DNA of 64,000 bases from CAYZJV01 sp964473245 (GCA_964473245.1 CAYYOL010000008.1:1-64000); one strand, 5' to 3'; shown: positions 17,510 through 26,422, counted from the stretch's first letter. Notes: generated from the letters alone by a model not told the origin. Program-made: numbers and translations.

Positions 17510-18525
17510 ATAGTATCCCCTTCGATATACTCGCCATCGACCTGTATCTGACGCAATTCTGTGGATCTTCCGATGACTCTGTCTTTCAACACCTTGCCCG
17601 CTTCCTGACCCATCATGAAGACATCGAACCGGATAGTGTCTATCCGTTTGCCGATGAACTCCAAAGCAGGGGAGTCGTCGTGTCCCGTGAGAGAGAAATC
17701 CTCGGGAAATGAATACCCTGTCTTCAGACCAATCTGGTAGAGATACAGCGCCACCACATCGTTGAAACTCATGATTGCGTTGTATCCTGACCGTTTCAGT
17801 TCGTGCAGGAAGGATAAAGGGATCTCTTGTAACGACTGGAACTCGAAGACATCGTGCTCCACTTCGAATGGAACGCCGAACCGGTCGCAGGCCTGAGCTA
17901 TTGCCTGCCGTCGCTCTCTGTTGATGTAAGCGACAGGAGTGAATCCCACGTAACAGAGCTTTATGTGCGCTCGTGATCGCTGTTGGTTCTTCATGAGAAT
18001 CTTTTCCAGCAACAGGGCCATCTCTTGCTCTGTGTTGTAGATCACTGAATCGAACCCTTTCGAGAATCTATTTACCAGAAGGATCGGGATTCCACGTTCT
18101 CTGATCGATTGTACCAGATGCGGTTTCGGCATAGTGAAGGCAAATATACAACCATCGATATCTCCCAGTTTCTTGTTGTGGAATGCTTCGTCGTCCAACT
18201 GGTTTATTCGTACGATGATATTGACTTTGACATCGCCGAAGCCCTGATAGAGTCCCTTCACGAACTCGGCGATATCGTAGAACAGGTTGATATAGGTGAA
18301 GCGTGTATCGGGAAGAAACAGCTTTATGTTCAGAATCGCTCTGGACTCATGCTTTCTGATCGTCCGTTTCTCGTACCCCAGCTGTTCGGCCGCATGCAGA
18401 ATGGCATCTCGCTTCTCATTGCTCACGAGCACGGAGTTGTTCAGTACCCGTGAGACGGTCGAAAGTGAGATGCCGCACGAGGTTGCGATATCCTGTAGGG
18501 TTACACGCTTGCCTTTATTGTTCAT
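17506..18525 (-). CDS. LacI family transcriptional regulator
   Basis: A 339-residue repressor. The N-terminal helix-turn-helix and hinge (VTLQDIATSCGISLSTVSRVLNN...LGYEKR, residues about 8-55) are canonical LacI, followed by a periplasmic-binding-protein-like ligand domain. It overlaps both neighbours by four bases (ATGA at 18522-18525 and at 17506-17509), so it is translated together with the old yellow enzyme and the flavoprotein. It is the natural candidate to bind the paired palindromes at 19744-19777 in its own operon promoter. Confidence 0.92.
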   Translation of the reverse strand: MNNKGKRVTLQDIATSCGISLSTVSRVLNNSVLVSNEKRDAILHAAEQLGYEKRTIRKHESRAILNIKLFLPDTRFTYINLFYDIAEFVKGLYQGFGDVKVNIIVRINQLDDEAFHNKKLGDIDGCIFAFTMPKPHLVQSIRERGIPILLVNRFSKGFDSVIYNTEQEMALLLEKILMKNQQRSRAHIKLCYVGFTPVAYINRERRQAIAQACDRFGVPFEVEHDVFEFQSLQEIPLSFLHELKRSGYNAIMSFNDVVALYLYQIGLKTGYSFPEDFSLTGHDDSPALEFIGKRIDTIRFDVFMMGQEAGKVLKDRVIGRSTELRQIQVDGEYIEGDTI

Positions 18526-19706
18526 GCCTTGGTTCTAAGCTGCTTCAGTACGTCGCGATAGTAGGGATCATAGACCACACAACCATCATGTAGCTGGTTG
18601 ACCATAAGCTTCGTGCAGGCTGAACAAGCTGTGCAGTAGTTGACAGGTTCTCCGTGCATGACTTTGGCGGGAAAAAGTGGGTCGGCAAAGCTCTGTCGCC
18701 CGAATCCGATCATATCTACGAAGCCCTTGTTCAGATTCTCCTCGGCATAGTCGAGAGACTCCTCTCGGAGAATCGAGTAGGCTGATCCGATGATCTTCAT
18801 GTCCCCTGCAAATTCTCGAGCCTCCTTGCAGTATCTGAAATGGTGCAGGTAGAAATACTTCGAGGGATTCGTCGGTCTGGTGACCTCGGAGGTGACACCA
18901 GGGATACCGGCAGATACATTCAGATAGTCTGCTCCCTCAGCTGCCATAAGCGAGATCACCTGCTTCATCTCTGTCAGATCCTCAATCAGGGAGTCGGCTT
19001 TCGCTGTTCCACAACCGCCACGAACACCTTCGAACATGGAGATACGTGAGCCGAGGATGAATCCATCCTGACCGATAGAGGACTTCAGCTCACGTAGGGA
19101 GCTGAGGAGGAAACGAGTTCTGTTCTCAAAGGAGCCGCCCCATTTGTCTTCTCGGACATTCGCTGGACGAAGCATCTCGGCGCCGAAATATCCATGGCAC
19201 ATCTTGAAGTCGATACCGTCTGCACCTACTTCCTTGCTCAGATGTGATGCCTCGATCATCATCTGCCTGATATCTTCGACTTCCTGTTCGTTCAGCAAGT
19301 GGGCGTTACCACGCCCCTCTTCGTAGAGTGCTACCTGTCGGGAGAACGGACCAGATTTTCTGCCGGAGTGGGTGAGCTGGAAAAGGAGTACTCCGTCCGG
19401 ATTCTCTTTCTTGTACGAGTCGACCAGACGTTTGAAACTATCCAGATTCTTTTTATTGAGGACCAGGCCATTGACTCGAGCACGAGATCGAGGATCGACC
19501 GAAATAGCCTCGACAACGACAGCGCCCCATTTCCCTTTCGCCAGTTTGACGTATCGATCAAGGGTTCTGTCTGATACAGCTCCTCCTTCCGCACCATCAT
19601 TTCCTTCCATTGCCTGTACAACGAAGCGGTTTGCTGCGCTCTTATTGCCAATCTTTAGTGGGGAATACAACGTTTCCCACTTGTGAGAAGCTGTTTGGTC
19701 TGACAT
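18522..19706 (-). CDS. Old yellow enzyme-like flavin oxidoreductase with Fe-S cysteine cluster
   Basis: A 394-residue protein. Residues about 10-345 form the FMN-binding TIM barrel of the old yellow enzyme/2,4-dienoyl-CoA reductase family (LFQLTHSGRKS, GADGIDFKMCHGYFGAEMLRP, NVREDKWGGSFENRTRF). The C-terminus has YCTACSACTKLM...DGC, the cysteine cluster that binds 4Fe-4S in dienoyl-CoA reductases. The FAD/NAD domains that follow in full-length dienoyl-CoA reductase (about 650 residues) are absent, so electrons must come from a partner protein, perhaps the flavoprotein in the same operon. The start is ATG 19706, six bases after AGGAGG. Confidence 0.85.
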   Translation of the reverse strand: MSDQTASHKWETLYSPLKIGNKSAANRFVVQAMEGNDGAEGGAVSDRTLDRYVKLAKGKWGAVVVEAISVDPRSRARVNGLVLNKKNLDSFKRLVDSYKKENPDGVLLFQLTHSGRKSGPFSRQVALYEEGRGNAHLLNEQEVEDIRQMMIEASHLSKEVGADGIDFKMCHGYFGAEMLRPANVREDKWGGSFENRTRFLLSSLRELKSSIGQDGFILGSRISMFEGVRGGCGTAKADSLIEDLTEMKQVISLMAAEGADYLNVSAGIPGVTSEVTRPTNPSKYFYLHHFRYCKEAREFAGDMKIIGSAYSILREESLDYAEENLNKGFVDMIGFGRQSFADPLFPAKVMHGEPVNYCTACSACTKLMVNQLHDGCVVYDPYYRDVLKQLRTKA

Positions 19707-19743
19707 CACGATCCTCCTGATACTCTGTTACATATGTTCAATT

Positions 19744-19804
19744 ATTTGCATGAAAATAGTTTTTCTTTGCATGCAAATTATACAGGAAAAAAAATACCTG
19801 TCAA
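19744..19804 (-). promoter_or_regulatory. Consensus promoter with two operator-like palindromes for the TRAP operon
   Basis: On the minus strand TTGACA (19799-19804), a 16-base spacer and TATAAT (19777-19782) form a near-perfect sigma70 promoter. Directly at the -10 box lies the perfect palindrome TTTGCATGCAAA (19766-19777), and a second near-palindrome ATTTGCATGAAAAT (19744-19757) is centred exactly 21 bases downstream, two helical turns away. This fits repression by the LacI protein encoded in the operon. Confidence 0.75.
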
Positions 19805-19838
19805 GGAGAAAATAAATATATTTTTATCCTTTGACAGG
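19797..19838 (-). terminator. Terminator of the dehydratase/dehydrogenase operon, overlapping the next promoter
   Basis: Downstream of the alcohol dehydrogenase stop, the arms CCTGTCAAAGGA and TCCTTGACAGG (one bulged base) enclose an AT-rich loop of about 19 bases and are followed on the minus strand by a run of eight T (forward A 19787-19794). The second arm contains the -35 box of the next operon. Confidence 0.65.
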
Positions 19839-19861
19839 TCAGCGGGGGAGATGGAGAGAGC

Positions 19862-20890
19862 TTACTCGTTGAGGAGTAGGACCTTCATACTGTTTGCATC
19901 TCGGTTCGACGCGACATCCAATGCCTTCTGCAAGTCGTTCATAGAGAATCGATGCGAGATGAGTCGTTCAATACGCAACGCCTCAGCCACTTCGAGTGCG
20001 ATAGGGAAGTCCCAACGATATCCTTGTGTTCCCTGTACGCGTATCTCATGCGAGACGAATCGTGTCGCAGGAATACTGATCTCAGGTTGTTCGAAGATGC
20101 CTACGATAGTCGCCATACCACCCTTTTTCAGCCACATCATGGACTGTACGAAGGTTTGTTCCAGACCGACGCACTCGAATGTGCGATCCACTCCGTTCGG
20201 TCCGGTATAGGCTTTCACCTGCTGCTCAACTTGCTCCGTACGGAAGTTGATCGTGTGAGTCGCTCCGAACGCCGCCGCCAGTTCGAGTCTAAACGGATTT
20301 CCATCGATGACAGTCACATTGCTTGCACCGCTTCTTTTGCACAGAGCGGCGATCAGCACACCAATGGCTCCTGCTCCTGAGATGATCACCGAATGGCCTA
20401 ATCGTATATCCGCTCGTCTCACTGCATGCGTTGCTACCGCAAGGGGTTCGATCAGCGCCCCGGCTTCGTAGGAGAGCGATTCAGGTAGTTCGAATACATG
20501 ATCACTCTCAGCGACGATGTAGTCGGCCATGGATCCGGAACCGATTCTGTAGAGGAACGTGATCTGATCGCAGTAGTTGTAATCTCCACTGCGACACGCT
20601 TCACAGACTCCACACGTCTGGCACGGTTCTACGGTGACTCGCTGTCCGACCTGAACCTTGGTGACCGATGAACCGACTTCTACGACATCGCCGGAGAACT
20701 CATGTCCGATAGTCGCTGGGAGCGGGCAGAACGGGTGCATACCCTTGAAGATATGAAGATCGCTCCCACAGAGTGCACTTGCCTTGATCTGTATTCTCAC
20801 CTCATGGGGTTTCAGAGGGAGGTGCTCCTGCTCGATCACATCCACGACTCCAGGTGAAACGACTCGTCCGATTCTATTCATACTGTTCAT
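19862..20890 (-). CDS. Zinc-dependent medium-chain alcohol/polyol dehydrogenase
   Basis: A 342-residue MDR protein. The catalytic zinc ligands appear as ALCGSDLH (Cys near residue 41) and GHEFSGDVVEVG; the structural zinc loop CQTCGVCEACRSGDYNYC has the four cysteines in normal spacing; the Rossmann motif is GAGAIGVLIA. The family includes sorbitol, threonine and galactitol-phosphate dehydrogenases. AGGAG precedes the ATG. It follows the dehydratase gene by ten bases, so the pair probably oxidises a sugar to an aldonate, or works on its dehydrated product, in an aldonic-acid pathway. The specific substrate is not evident. Confidence 0.88.
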   Translation of the reverse strand: MNSMNRIGRVVSPGVVDVIEQEHLPLKPHEVRIQIKASALCGSDLHIFKGMHPFCPLPATIGHEFSGDVVEVGSSVTKVQVGQRVTVEPCQTCGVCEACRSGDYNYCDQITFLYRIGSGSMADYIVAESDHVFELPESLSYEAGALIEPLAVATHAVRRADIRLGHSVIISGAGAIGVLIAALCKRSGASNVTVIDGNPFRLELAAAFGATHTINFRTEQVEQQVKAYTGPNGVDRTFECVGLEQTFVQSMMWLKKGGMATIVGIFEQPEISIPATRFVSHEIRVQGTQGYRWDFPIALEVAEALRIERLISHRFSMNDLQKALDVASNRDANSMKVLLLNE

Positions 20891-20900
20891 CTTGCAACTC

Positions 20901-22559
20901 CTAGAGATCCCAATAGATCGATGCTCCGCGGTGTGCAGAGGAGGTCATCTTGCGATAGAGCGCAAGATATCCGCGAGCCGGCTTATCCACCGGGCTCCAA
21001 CCCTGTTTCCTCTGTTCGAACTCCTGTTCGTCGACATCGACCATCAACGATCTATTCTCGATATCTATCGTGATCTGATCTCCATTCTGGATGAATGCGA
21101 TGGGCCCTCCGTCGTAGGCTTCAGGACTAACGTGTCCGATTGCCAGACCGCCGGTTGCTCCCGAGAACCTGCCATCGGAGACCAGTGCGATATCGGATCC
21201 CATCTTCTTACCCAGTACTGCAGCCATAAATGTCTCCATGTGAGGCATCCCGGGAGATCCCTTAGGTCCTTCGTTGCGGATCACGACCACATCGCCGGCA
21301 ACGATCTCATCGTTGAGCATGGCATACCACGCATCATCCTGCGAGTCATACACCTTCGCTGGTCCTGAGAAGTTCCAGAGTCCCCGTGGGATCGCGGCGA
21401 ACTTCACGATACAGCTCTCCGGTGCGATGTTTCCTTTGAGAACAGCCAATCCGCCGTGGGGATGTATGGGATCCGAACAGTGGTGGATCACATCGAGATC
21501 TGTCGAACGGCGTCCAAGCGCCATCTCCTCTGCAGATCCGAACACGCCTTGTGCCGTCCCAATGATCATATCAGCCTGGAGCATCTCGCCAACGACGGCA
21601 TTCAGTCCTCCAGCCTTGTCGAACTCCTCCATGGTGTAGGTGGGGTGGTTCGGGTAGATTGCGCTGATCCAGGGAACCTCAGCACTGATTTCATCGAAGA
21701 ATTTCGGGTCTATATCCAGACCAGCCATTCGTGCAATGGCGGGGATATGGAGAATCGAATTGGTAGAACCTCCGGTAGCCATCATGTAGCGGACAACGTT
21801 TTCGAAGTTGTCTCTGGTGATCAGATCCAGTGGGCGTGTTTCTGTTTTGACCAGTTCTACCAGTCTTCGAGCGGCGACCTTACCCAGTTCATGCCATCGC
21901 TCTGTCTGGCTCCGAACACTAGCGTTCCCGAACGGTGAGAGTCCGAGGACCTCAGCGGTCGCACACATGGTATTCGCAGTTCCCATGAAAGGGCAGGCTC
22001 CTGGGGTGGGGCATGCATTTCTCACCACTCCTTTGTAGTCTTCCTGTGAGATCTTTCCACCCTGATACGCCGCGTATGCCTGCTTGGTATGCGTAAGCGT
22101 GAGCATATTCCCGTCGTATGATCCTGCGGCCATGTAACCACCAGTGAACATGACTGTGGGGATGTTCACCCGCATTGCCCCCATGAGCATTCCGGGGACG
22201 ACTTTGTCGCACGTCGATAACAGCAGCATGCCTTCGAGCATGTTCAACTCAGCCAGAGTTTCGACTTCGGTAGAGACGAGGTCTCGGGCTGGCAGGGTAT
22301 AACGGTCACCAGGGGTGTTTGAGCAGATTCCATCACAGATACCTGAGACGGGAAGTTCCAATGCAAGAGCTCCAGCATCGTAGATTTCCTGCTTCAGTTC
22401 ATCAATAACATCTTTGAACGGGTAGTGACCCGGATTCATCTCGTTCCAAGCGTTTATAATTCCAATTATTGGTCTTTTTGCATCGTCTTCTGTTATTCCC
22501 ATTGCATACAGCAGTGCATTTCTGTGGTCAAGTGATTCTTCGTTCCAAGTTCGGATCAT
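20901..22559 (-). CDS. IlvD/Edd family sugar-acid dehydratase
   Basis: A 552-residue Fe-S dehydratase. Cluster and active-site segments are visible: GICDGICSNTPGDR (near residues 65-78), STCDKVVPGM (about 110-120), ACPTPGACPFMGTANTM (about 180-196), ATGGSTNSILH and SDGRFSGATGG near the C-terminus. ATG 22559 follows AGGAGG by six bases; the open frame continues upstream without support. Housekeeping IlvD for branched-chain amino acids is similar in length, but pairing with a polyol-type dehydrogenase points to an aldonate (for example xylonate, arabonate or gluconate) dehydratase. The 2-keto-3-deoxy product could feed the kinase and aldolase encoded at 37-39 kb, which is inference. Confidence 0.87.
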   Translation of the reverse strand: MIRTWNEESLDHRNALLYAMGITEDDAKRPIIGIINAWNEMNPGHYPFKDVIDELKQEIYDAGALALELPVSGICDGICSNTPGDRYTLPARDLVSTEVETLAELNMLEGMLLLSTCDKVVPGMLMGAMRVNIPTVMFTGGYMAAGSYDGNMLTLTHTKQAYAAYQGGKISQEDYKGVVRNACPTPGACPFMGTANTMCATAEVLGLSPFGNASVRSQTERWHELGKVAARRLVELVKTETRPLDLITRDNFENVVRYMMATGGSTNSILHIPAIARMAGLDIDPKFFDEISAEVPWISAIYPNHPTYTMEEFDKAGGLNAVVGEMLQADMIIGTAQGVFGSAEEMALGRRSTDLDVIHHCSDPIHPHGGLAVLKGNIAPESCIVKFAAIPRGLWNFSGPAKVYDSQDDAWYAMLNDEIVAGDVVVIRNEGPKGSPGMPHMETFMAAVLGKKMGSDIALVSDGRFSGATGGLAIGHVSPEAYDGGPIAFIQNGDQITIDIENRSLMVDVDEQEFEQRKQGWSPVDKPARGYLALYRKMTSSAHRGASIYWDL

Positions 22560-22690
22560 GTCATTCCTCCTGTGCAGCTCCAAAGCTCTTTTGAATCTAG
22601 TTGATATTCGAACTCCTTGCAAGCGGGCTAGCTGAGAATCAGAGATCTCAAAAAAATGTCATTAGAGATGCTCATATTTGTTGTAATTTA

Positions 22691-22719
22691 TTGAAGTCGT
22701 TATTGTTGTACGTTATTAT
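22691..22719 (+). promoter_or_regulatory. Putative promoter of the lipoprotein gene
   Basis: TTGAAG (22691-22696), a 17-base spacer and TATTAT (22714-22719) stand 38 bases upstream of the lipoprotein ATG. The surrounding 200 bases are AT-rich and hold no gene. Confidence 0.5.
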
Positions 22720-22757
22720 AGTCAAGTAAAATGACAATATGGAGTGAGGGAAATAAT

Positions 22758-23219
22758 ATGAAAAGAGTATGGCTATCGATGCTTGTCGTCGTGGTGATCA
22801 TTCTTGCCACAGGGTGTCCAGATGTGGTCTCTTCAGACACGGTTTCGGTCACGGTGTACTTCATGAACGAATCTGCCTCTATCGGAATCACTTCGTTTCA
22901 ATGGAAACTCGCCGATGATACATGGAGTGCGGATCTGATTCCTGAAGGAGAGGTCCTACCAGCTGGCGACTATTTTATCACAGAGGTAGTTATGCCGAGA
23001 AACGGAAAAATGTACTATCGAGTGAAATCCGATAACAGTGATTACATTACCCACTATGAAGAGGAAGCGTTGCATGTGCTCCATTGGGCAGGAGATACCC
23101 GTTATTGCGGTGTGACATTGGCCGAGGATGAAGACTGTATATATGCCTCAGGATTCACCAGTGGCTGGAGTACTGATGAGGGTTTCGCAGATGAAAATCT
23201 AGCCAGTTGGCAACAGTAG
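22758..23219 (+). CDS. Hypothetical lipoprotein
   Basis: A 153-residue protein with a clear lipoprotein signal (KRVWLSMLVVVVIILATGC, lipobox LATG-C near residue 20), so it should be lipid-anchored in the envelope. The mature part is small, acidic and beta-rich, with no recognised domain; segments such as VSVTVYFMNES and YYRVKSDNSDY suggest an Ig- or jelly-roll-like sandwich. ATG 22758 is preferred over an earlier ATG because the hydrophobic signal starts there and GAGG lies about nine bases upstream. It is transcribed alone and followed by a hairpin. Function unknown. Confidence 0.75.
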   Translation: MKRVWLSMLVVVVIILATGCPDVVSSDTVSVTVYFMNESASIGITSFQWKLADDTWSADLIPEGEVLPAGDYFITEVVMPRNGKMYYRVKSDNSDYITHYEEEALHVLHWAGDTRYCGVTLAEDEDCIYASGFTSGWSTDEGFADENLASWQQ

Positions 23220-23228
23220 TACCGTACC

Positions 23229-23256
23229 CTCTGGGATGGTTAAACGCATCCCAGAG
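23229..23256. terminator. Hairpin between convergent genes
   Basis: A perfect 10-base stem (CTCTGGGATG / CATCCCAGAG) with an 8-base loop lies just after the lipoprotein stop. There is no strong T-tract, so it may act as an intrinsic terminator only weakly, or protect the 3' end. Confidence 0.55.
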
Positions 23257-23327
23257 TATCAATGAGATCTAGCCGTATCATGAGGAACACACGGATGAGT
23301 ATCCATGTGGATCCTCACTTTTCTCTC

Positions 23328-24455
23328 CTAAAACACCCATGCCGCCCCGACCATGACACCGAGAGATGGGGAGCCCGGATTCGCCTTCCAGGAGAACAGA
23401 TCTCCCTGTTCACCCATGAACGCAGTTGCATACCCATGGAAGCTGAGCCCTTGCATCACGTTCCATGTTGCTCCTGTAGTGATCGAAGCGCTGAGATCGA
23501 TCGGAGAGACTATGGATCTCAATGAAAAGTTCCAGCTCTCGTTCGGTACATAAGCGACCTCGGGGTAGAGGAGTATACCGTAGGCATCATTCGATGCTTG
23601 GGCGGACCATGCGCCGAATGGTCTCACCAGTGCTTCGAGCCTCAGGGTGAGTGTTCCTTGCCATCCCACGGAAATCATATGAAACAATCCACCACTCACT
23701 AGCCAGCTCTCTTCCAGTTCTTCGGCGATCTCGCTAGCCGGGTAGGCGACATTCACCGACGAGGCAGCGTACCAGTCCGGACCGAAATTCCCCTGCAATG
23801 ACACATAAGGGGAGACTACCTTTCCTGTATCCACACTACCCACAGAATCTGCGCGATAGGCACCACCGAACTCCACTTTGAGAGAACCGACAGTCGTGTA
23901 GATTCTCCCTCCGAGCACCGTATCTCTCGGGTGGAAGTCCAATTCCTCAGGAGGGATCACGACCGCCTCCACAAAGGAAAATGGTCCGAAAGGGACGGTA
24001 ACCGAGGTGAGCCACTTCGTTGACGTCCTGAGTTCCTGATTCGTAAGATCCACAGCCGTATCCGAACTGCCGAACAAAAGATCGGCAGCATTGAAGAGCA
24101 CTCCGTCGCCCCAGCCGACACGGGTCTTTCCCGCAGTCAGGCGGAAGTTGGGGAAGCGAACGCGGAGATAGGCTCTATCTACAGCTACTGAAACAGGATC
24201 CTCTCCAATGTCGAGTTGTGAGTCCTGATAACTGAACGACAGAGCCAGATCGCCACGCACATTCCCCTCGTTCGGACTCTTGAATGATACCGATGCGCGT
24301 GGACTCATGAGATGGATGAACTCAGGATCCGAGTCGGTATCGGCAAAGGAGAACACGTGGTAGAGCTGCAGATCCACCACCGGCGTTGCCGCAGCGAAGA
24401 GCACTCCTATACTTGCCATGATTGCCAGAGTGAAAAACAATCCAAAACGTTTCAT
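23328..24455 (-). CDS. Outer-membrane beta-barrel protein of an ABC/LolA system
   Basis: A 375-residue protein with a signal peptide (KRFGLFFTLAIMASIGVLFA), alternating polar/hydrophobic strands throughout and a terminal aromatic strand (GVMVGAAWVF), the signature of an outer-membrane barrel. The segment AGKTRVGWGDGVLFNAADLL resembles DUF1302-type barrels that pair with LolA-like proteins and exporters. ATG 24455 is used because GAGGTG lies seven bases upstream; a GTG three codons earlier is possible. It is the last gene of the gntR-to-barrel operon, ten bases after the LolA-like gene. It may be the outer-membrane acceptor or exit of the transported lipid or lipoprotein; this is inferred from context. 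Confidence 0.75.
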   Translation of the reverse strand: MKRFGLFFTLAIMASIGVLFAAATPVVDLQLYHVFSFADTDSDPEFIHLMSPRASVSFKSPNEGNVRGDLALSFSYQDSQLDIGEDPVSVAVDRAYLRVRFPNFRLTAGKTRVGWGDGVLFNAADLLFGSSDTAVDLTNQELRTSTKWLTSVTVPFGPFSFVEAVVIPPEELDFHPRDTVLGGRIYTTVGSLKVEFGGAYRADSVGSVDTGKVVSPYVSLQGNFGPDWYAASSVNVAYPASEIAEELEESWLVSGGLFHMISVGWQGTLTLRLEALVRPFGAWSAQASNDAYGILLYPEVAYVPNESWNFSLRSIVSPIDLSASITTGATWNVMQGLSFHGYATAFMGEQGDLFSWKANPGSPSLGVMVGAAWVF

Positions 24456-24465
24456 GAGCAACACC

Positions 24466-25200
24466 TCACCAAGTCAGATTCTGCAATGTGAAGATCGCAG
24501 GGTCGACAGCTACGGAGATATCGAGATGGTGGATTCTCATCTCGGTCGACGAATTACGTTTCATGGCATCTGAGATGGTGGAGACCTTCGGAAGAGTCCT
24601 CCCCTCGACCTCCATCGTCTCCTGCACCATCATCTCCTTCAGCAATCGTCCCGATTGTGTAGAGAACTCACCTTTCCAGACCATGAAGGTCTCAGTGTCG
24701 ACCCAGAGCTTCTGCATGGGGTAGGCAACGGTGCGTGTCTTCGCGGTGAGCTCAAGGACATGGCACTCCCTACCGTCGATCTGCTCGGTACCGAGCAACT
24801 TCGCCGTGTAGTTGGCAAGCGTATTTCGTTCACCAGTCATATCCTCATAGGAGATATCGCTTCCGAGCATGCTTTGTCTGAGCGCAGCACCTTGCAATCG
24901 GATCAGCTCCTCCGCATCGGGATAGAACAGATAGAGCTCCCCTGAGGTCCGCAAGACCTTCTGTCCTCGTTCGGCGACACTGGTGAACTCGATCAGGGAA
25001 TCGTACTGACCCTGTGACCAGGCTTTGAACGTACTCCGCTTCTGGCCGAATCGATCGGTGGTCACGATCTCTCCTTCGGAATAGGAGTGTTCGAATGTTT
25101 CCACCTCATCCATGGCTCGAACGATATCCTCGGCACTCATCGCACCGAGCGGCATGAGGATCACACAGGAAAGTAGGAGTAGGGTAATTAATTTAGACAT
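24466..25200 (-). CDS. LolA-like outer-membrane lipoprotein-sorting protein
   Basis: A 244-residue protein of the COG2834 group. The signal peptide is SKLITLLLLSCVILMPLGAMSA. The mature half-barrel has typical segments: GQKVLRTSGELYLFYPDAEELIRLQG, SYEDMTGER, LLGTEQIDGRECHVLELTAK, LWVDTETFMVWKGEF (quoted in part, residues about 95-200). Such proteins carry lipids or lipoproteins through the periplasm. ATG 25200 has GGAGG eight bases upstream and overlaps the preceding permease gene by eight bases. Together with the ABC permeases and the barrel it completes an inner membrane-periplasm-outer membrane path. Confidence 0.85.
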   Translation of the reverse strand: MSKLITLLLLSCVILMPLGAMSAEDIVRAMDEVETFEHSYSEGEIVTTDRFGQKRSTFKAWSQGQYDSLIEFTSVAERGQKVLRTSGELYLFYPDAEELIRLQGAALRQSMLGSDISYEDMTGERNTLANYTAKLLGTEQIDGRECHVLELTAKTRTVAYPMQKLWVDTETFMVWKGEFSTQSGRLLKEMMVQETMEVEGRTLPKVSTISDAMKRNSSTEMRIHHLDISVAVDPAIFTLQNLTW

Positions 25201-26422
25201 AACGCAAAGCCTCCACAGGTTCGATTTTCGCTGCACGACGGCTTGGTATGAGCGTAGTTGCCGCCGAAATAATGACAGAATAGAAATAGACAATGATCAC
25301 TGTCCAGATATTGAATTTGGGATATAGAATGCTGGAGATCTCCATATCGATGCCGCTCATCGCATCGGTAAAGTTCAACCCAGCCTGTTGCAGATAGAGT
25401 ATCACACCAGAGCCCACGATGACACCGACGGCAGCTCCGACTGCACTGATGAACGTCCCCTCAAGGAAGAAGAGCCTGGTGAGTTCCTTCCCATGCATCC
25501 CCAGTGCCTGGAGCGTCCCGATCTCTCGCATCCGCTCGTAAATCACCATCATCGTGGTGTTTATGATCACCGTACTGCCCAAGACAATGAAGAATATGCC
25601 TATGATGTAGTAGATGAATTGGGCTATCTCGATGAAGCCGTACATCATGCTGATATCCTGATACGCCTCAACATCGAGTCGAGTTCCGGTTGCAGATTCG
25701 AGTCGATCGAGAATCTGTGTCGCCATGGCCCGTTCATCACCATCAACGGTGATCAGTACCTCCTGTACCTCCTGATTCATCCTGAGGAAGTATTGCACGC
25801 GATCGAGCGGAGCCCAGAAGAATTGTGCATTCAGCGCTGCAACGGGGAACGTCCCTATTCCCACGATCTCCAGTGTGATAGCGTTGCTCCCTCTGGCAGC
25901 GGTTGTGCTCATGATCGTGATCTTGTCGCCGATGGAGACTCTGAGATCCCGTGCCAGCACTGCTCCGATCAGCATCTCGTTCTCACCTTCCTGAGGGATT
26001 CGCCCCTCCTTGATGATCGAATCGAGGTCCTGAAACGACGATTCGCGAGCGAAATCGGCTCCGATACCCACTGCAGGGTGATTGCCACCATTGATATAGA
26101 ACGAAGAGGCGAAGGTTATCCGGGGTACATAATCGGTGATCCCCTCCATGGTCGAAAGGGTGGAGTCGATCGTATCCCAATCCACGTTCAAGTGTACCGG
26201 ATTATATCGTTCGAATTCTGCAAAACTACTGTTCCGGACTCTGACCTCTCCGGTATAGTATGTGGCGAGGTTGTGTGCCATGTCTTCGCGCATGCCCTGA
26301 ACCAGAGCGAAGAGGAACACGATACTCATGGCAGCCACAGCTATGGCTATTCCAGAGAGGATCGATCTCCTTCTGTTTCTACTTATGTTTCTGAATGCTA
26401 CATGTATCAGTTTCATTGTCAT
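25193..26422 (-). CDS. FtsX/MacB-type ABC transporter permease (third permease)
   Basis: A 409-residue permease with the LolC/MacB layout: one N-terminal helix (about residues 20-45), a large periplasmic domain (about 50-270) and three C-terminal helices (about 275-400) with the motif MREIGTLQALGMHGKELTRLFFLEG (about 295-320). It ends PSRRAAKIEPVEALRYV, the normal end for this family. It is more distant from the other two permeases of the operon than they are from each other. GAGGAG lies before the ATG. It likely forms a heterodimer with one of them under the shared ATPase. Confidence 0.88.
   Translation of the reverse strand: MTMKLIHVAFRNISRNRRRSILSGIAIAVAAMSIVFLFALVQGMREDMAHNLATYYTGEVRVRNSSFAEFERYNPVHLNVDWDTIDSTLSTMEGITDYVPRITFASSFYINGGNHPAVGIGADFARESSFQDLDSIIKEGRIPQEGENEMLIGAVLARDLRVSIGDKITIMSTTAARGSNAITLEIVGIGTFPVAALNAQFFWAPLDRVQYFLRMNQEVQEVLITVDGDERAMATQILDRLESATGTRLDVEAYQDISMMYGFIEIAQFIYYIIGIFFIVLGSTVIINTTMMVIYERMREIGTLQALGMHGKELTRLFFLEGTFISAVGAAVGVIVGSGVILYLQQAGLNFTDAMSGIDMEISSILYPKFNIWTVIIVYFYSVIISAATTLIPSRRAAKIEPVEALRYV

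Noticed and set aside
19831..19836. A second TTGACA on the plus strand as a promoter toward 20 kb
   Set aside because: No -10 box at suitable distance and only antisense sequence downstream; it is explained as one arm of the terminator hairpin.
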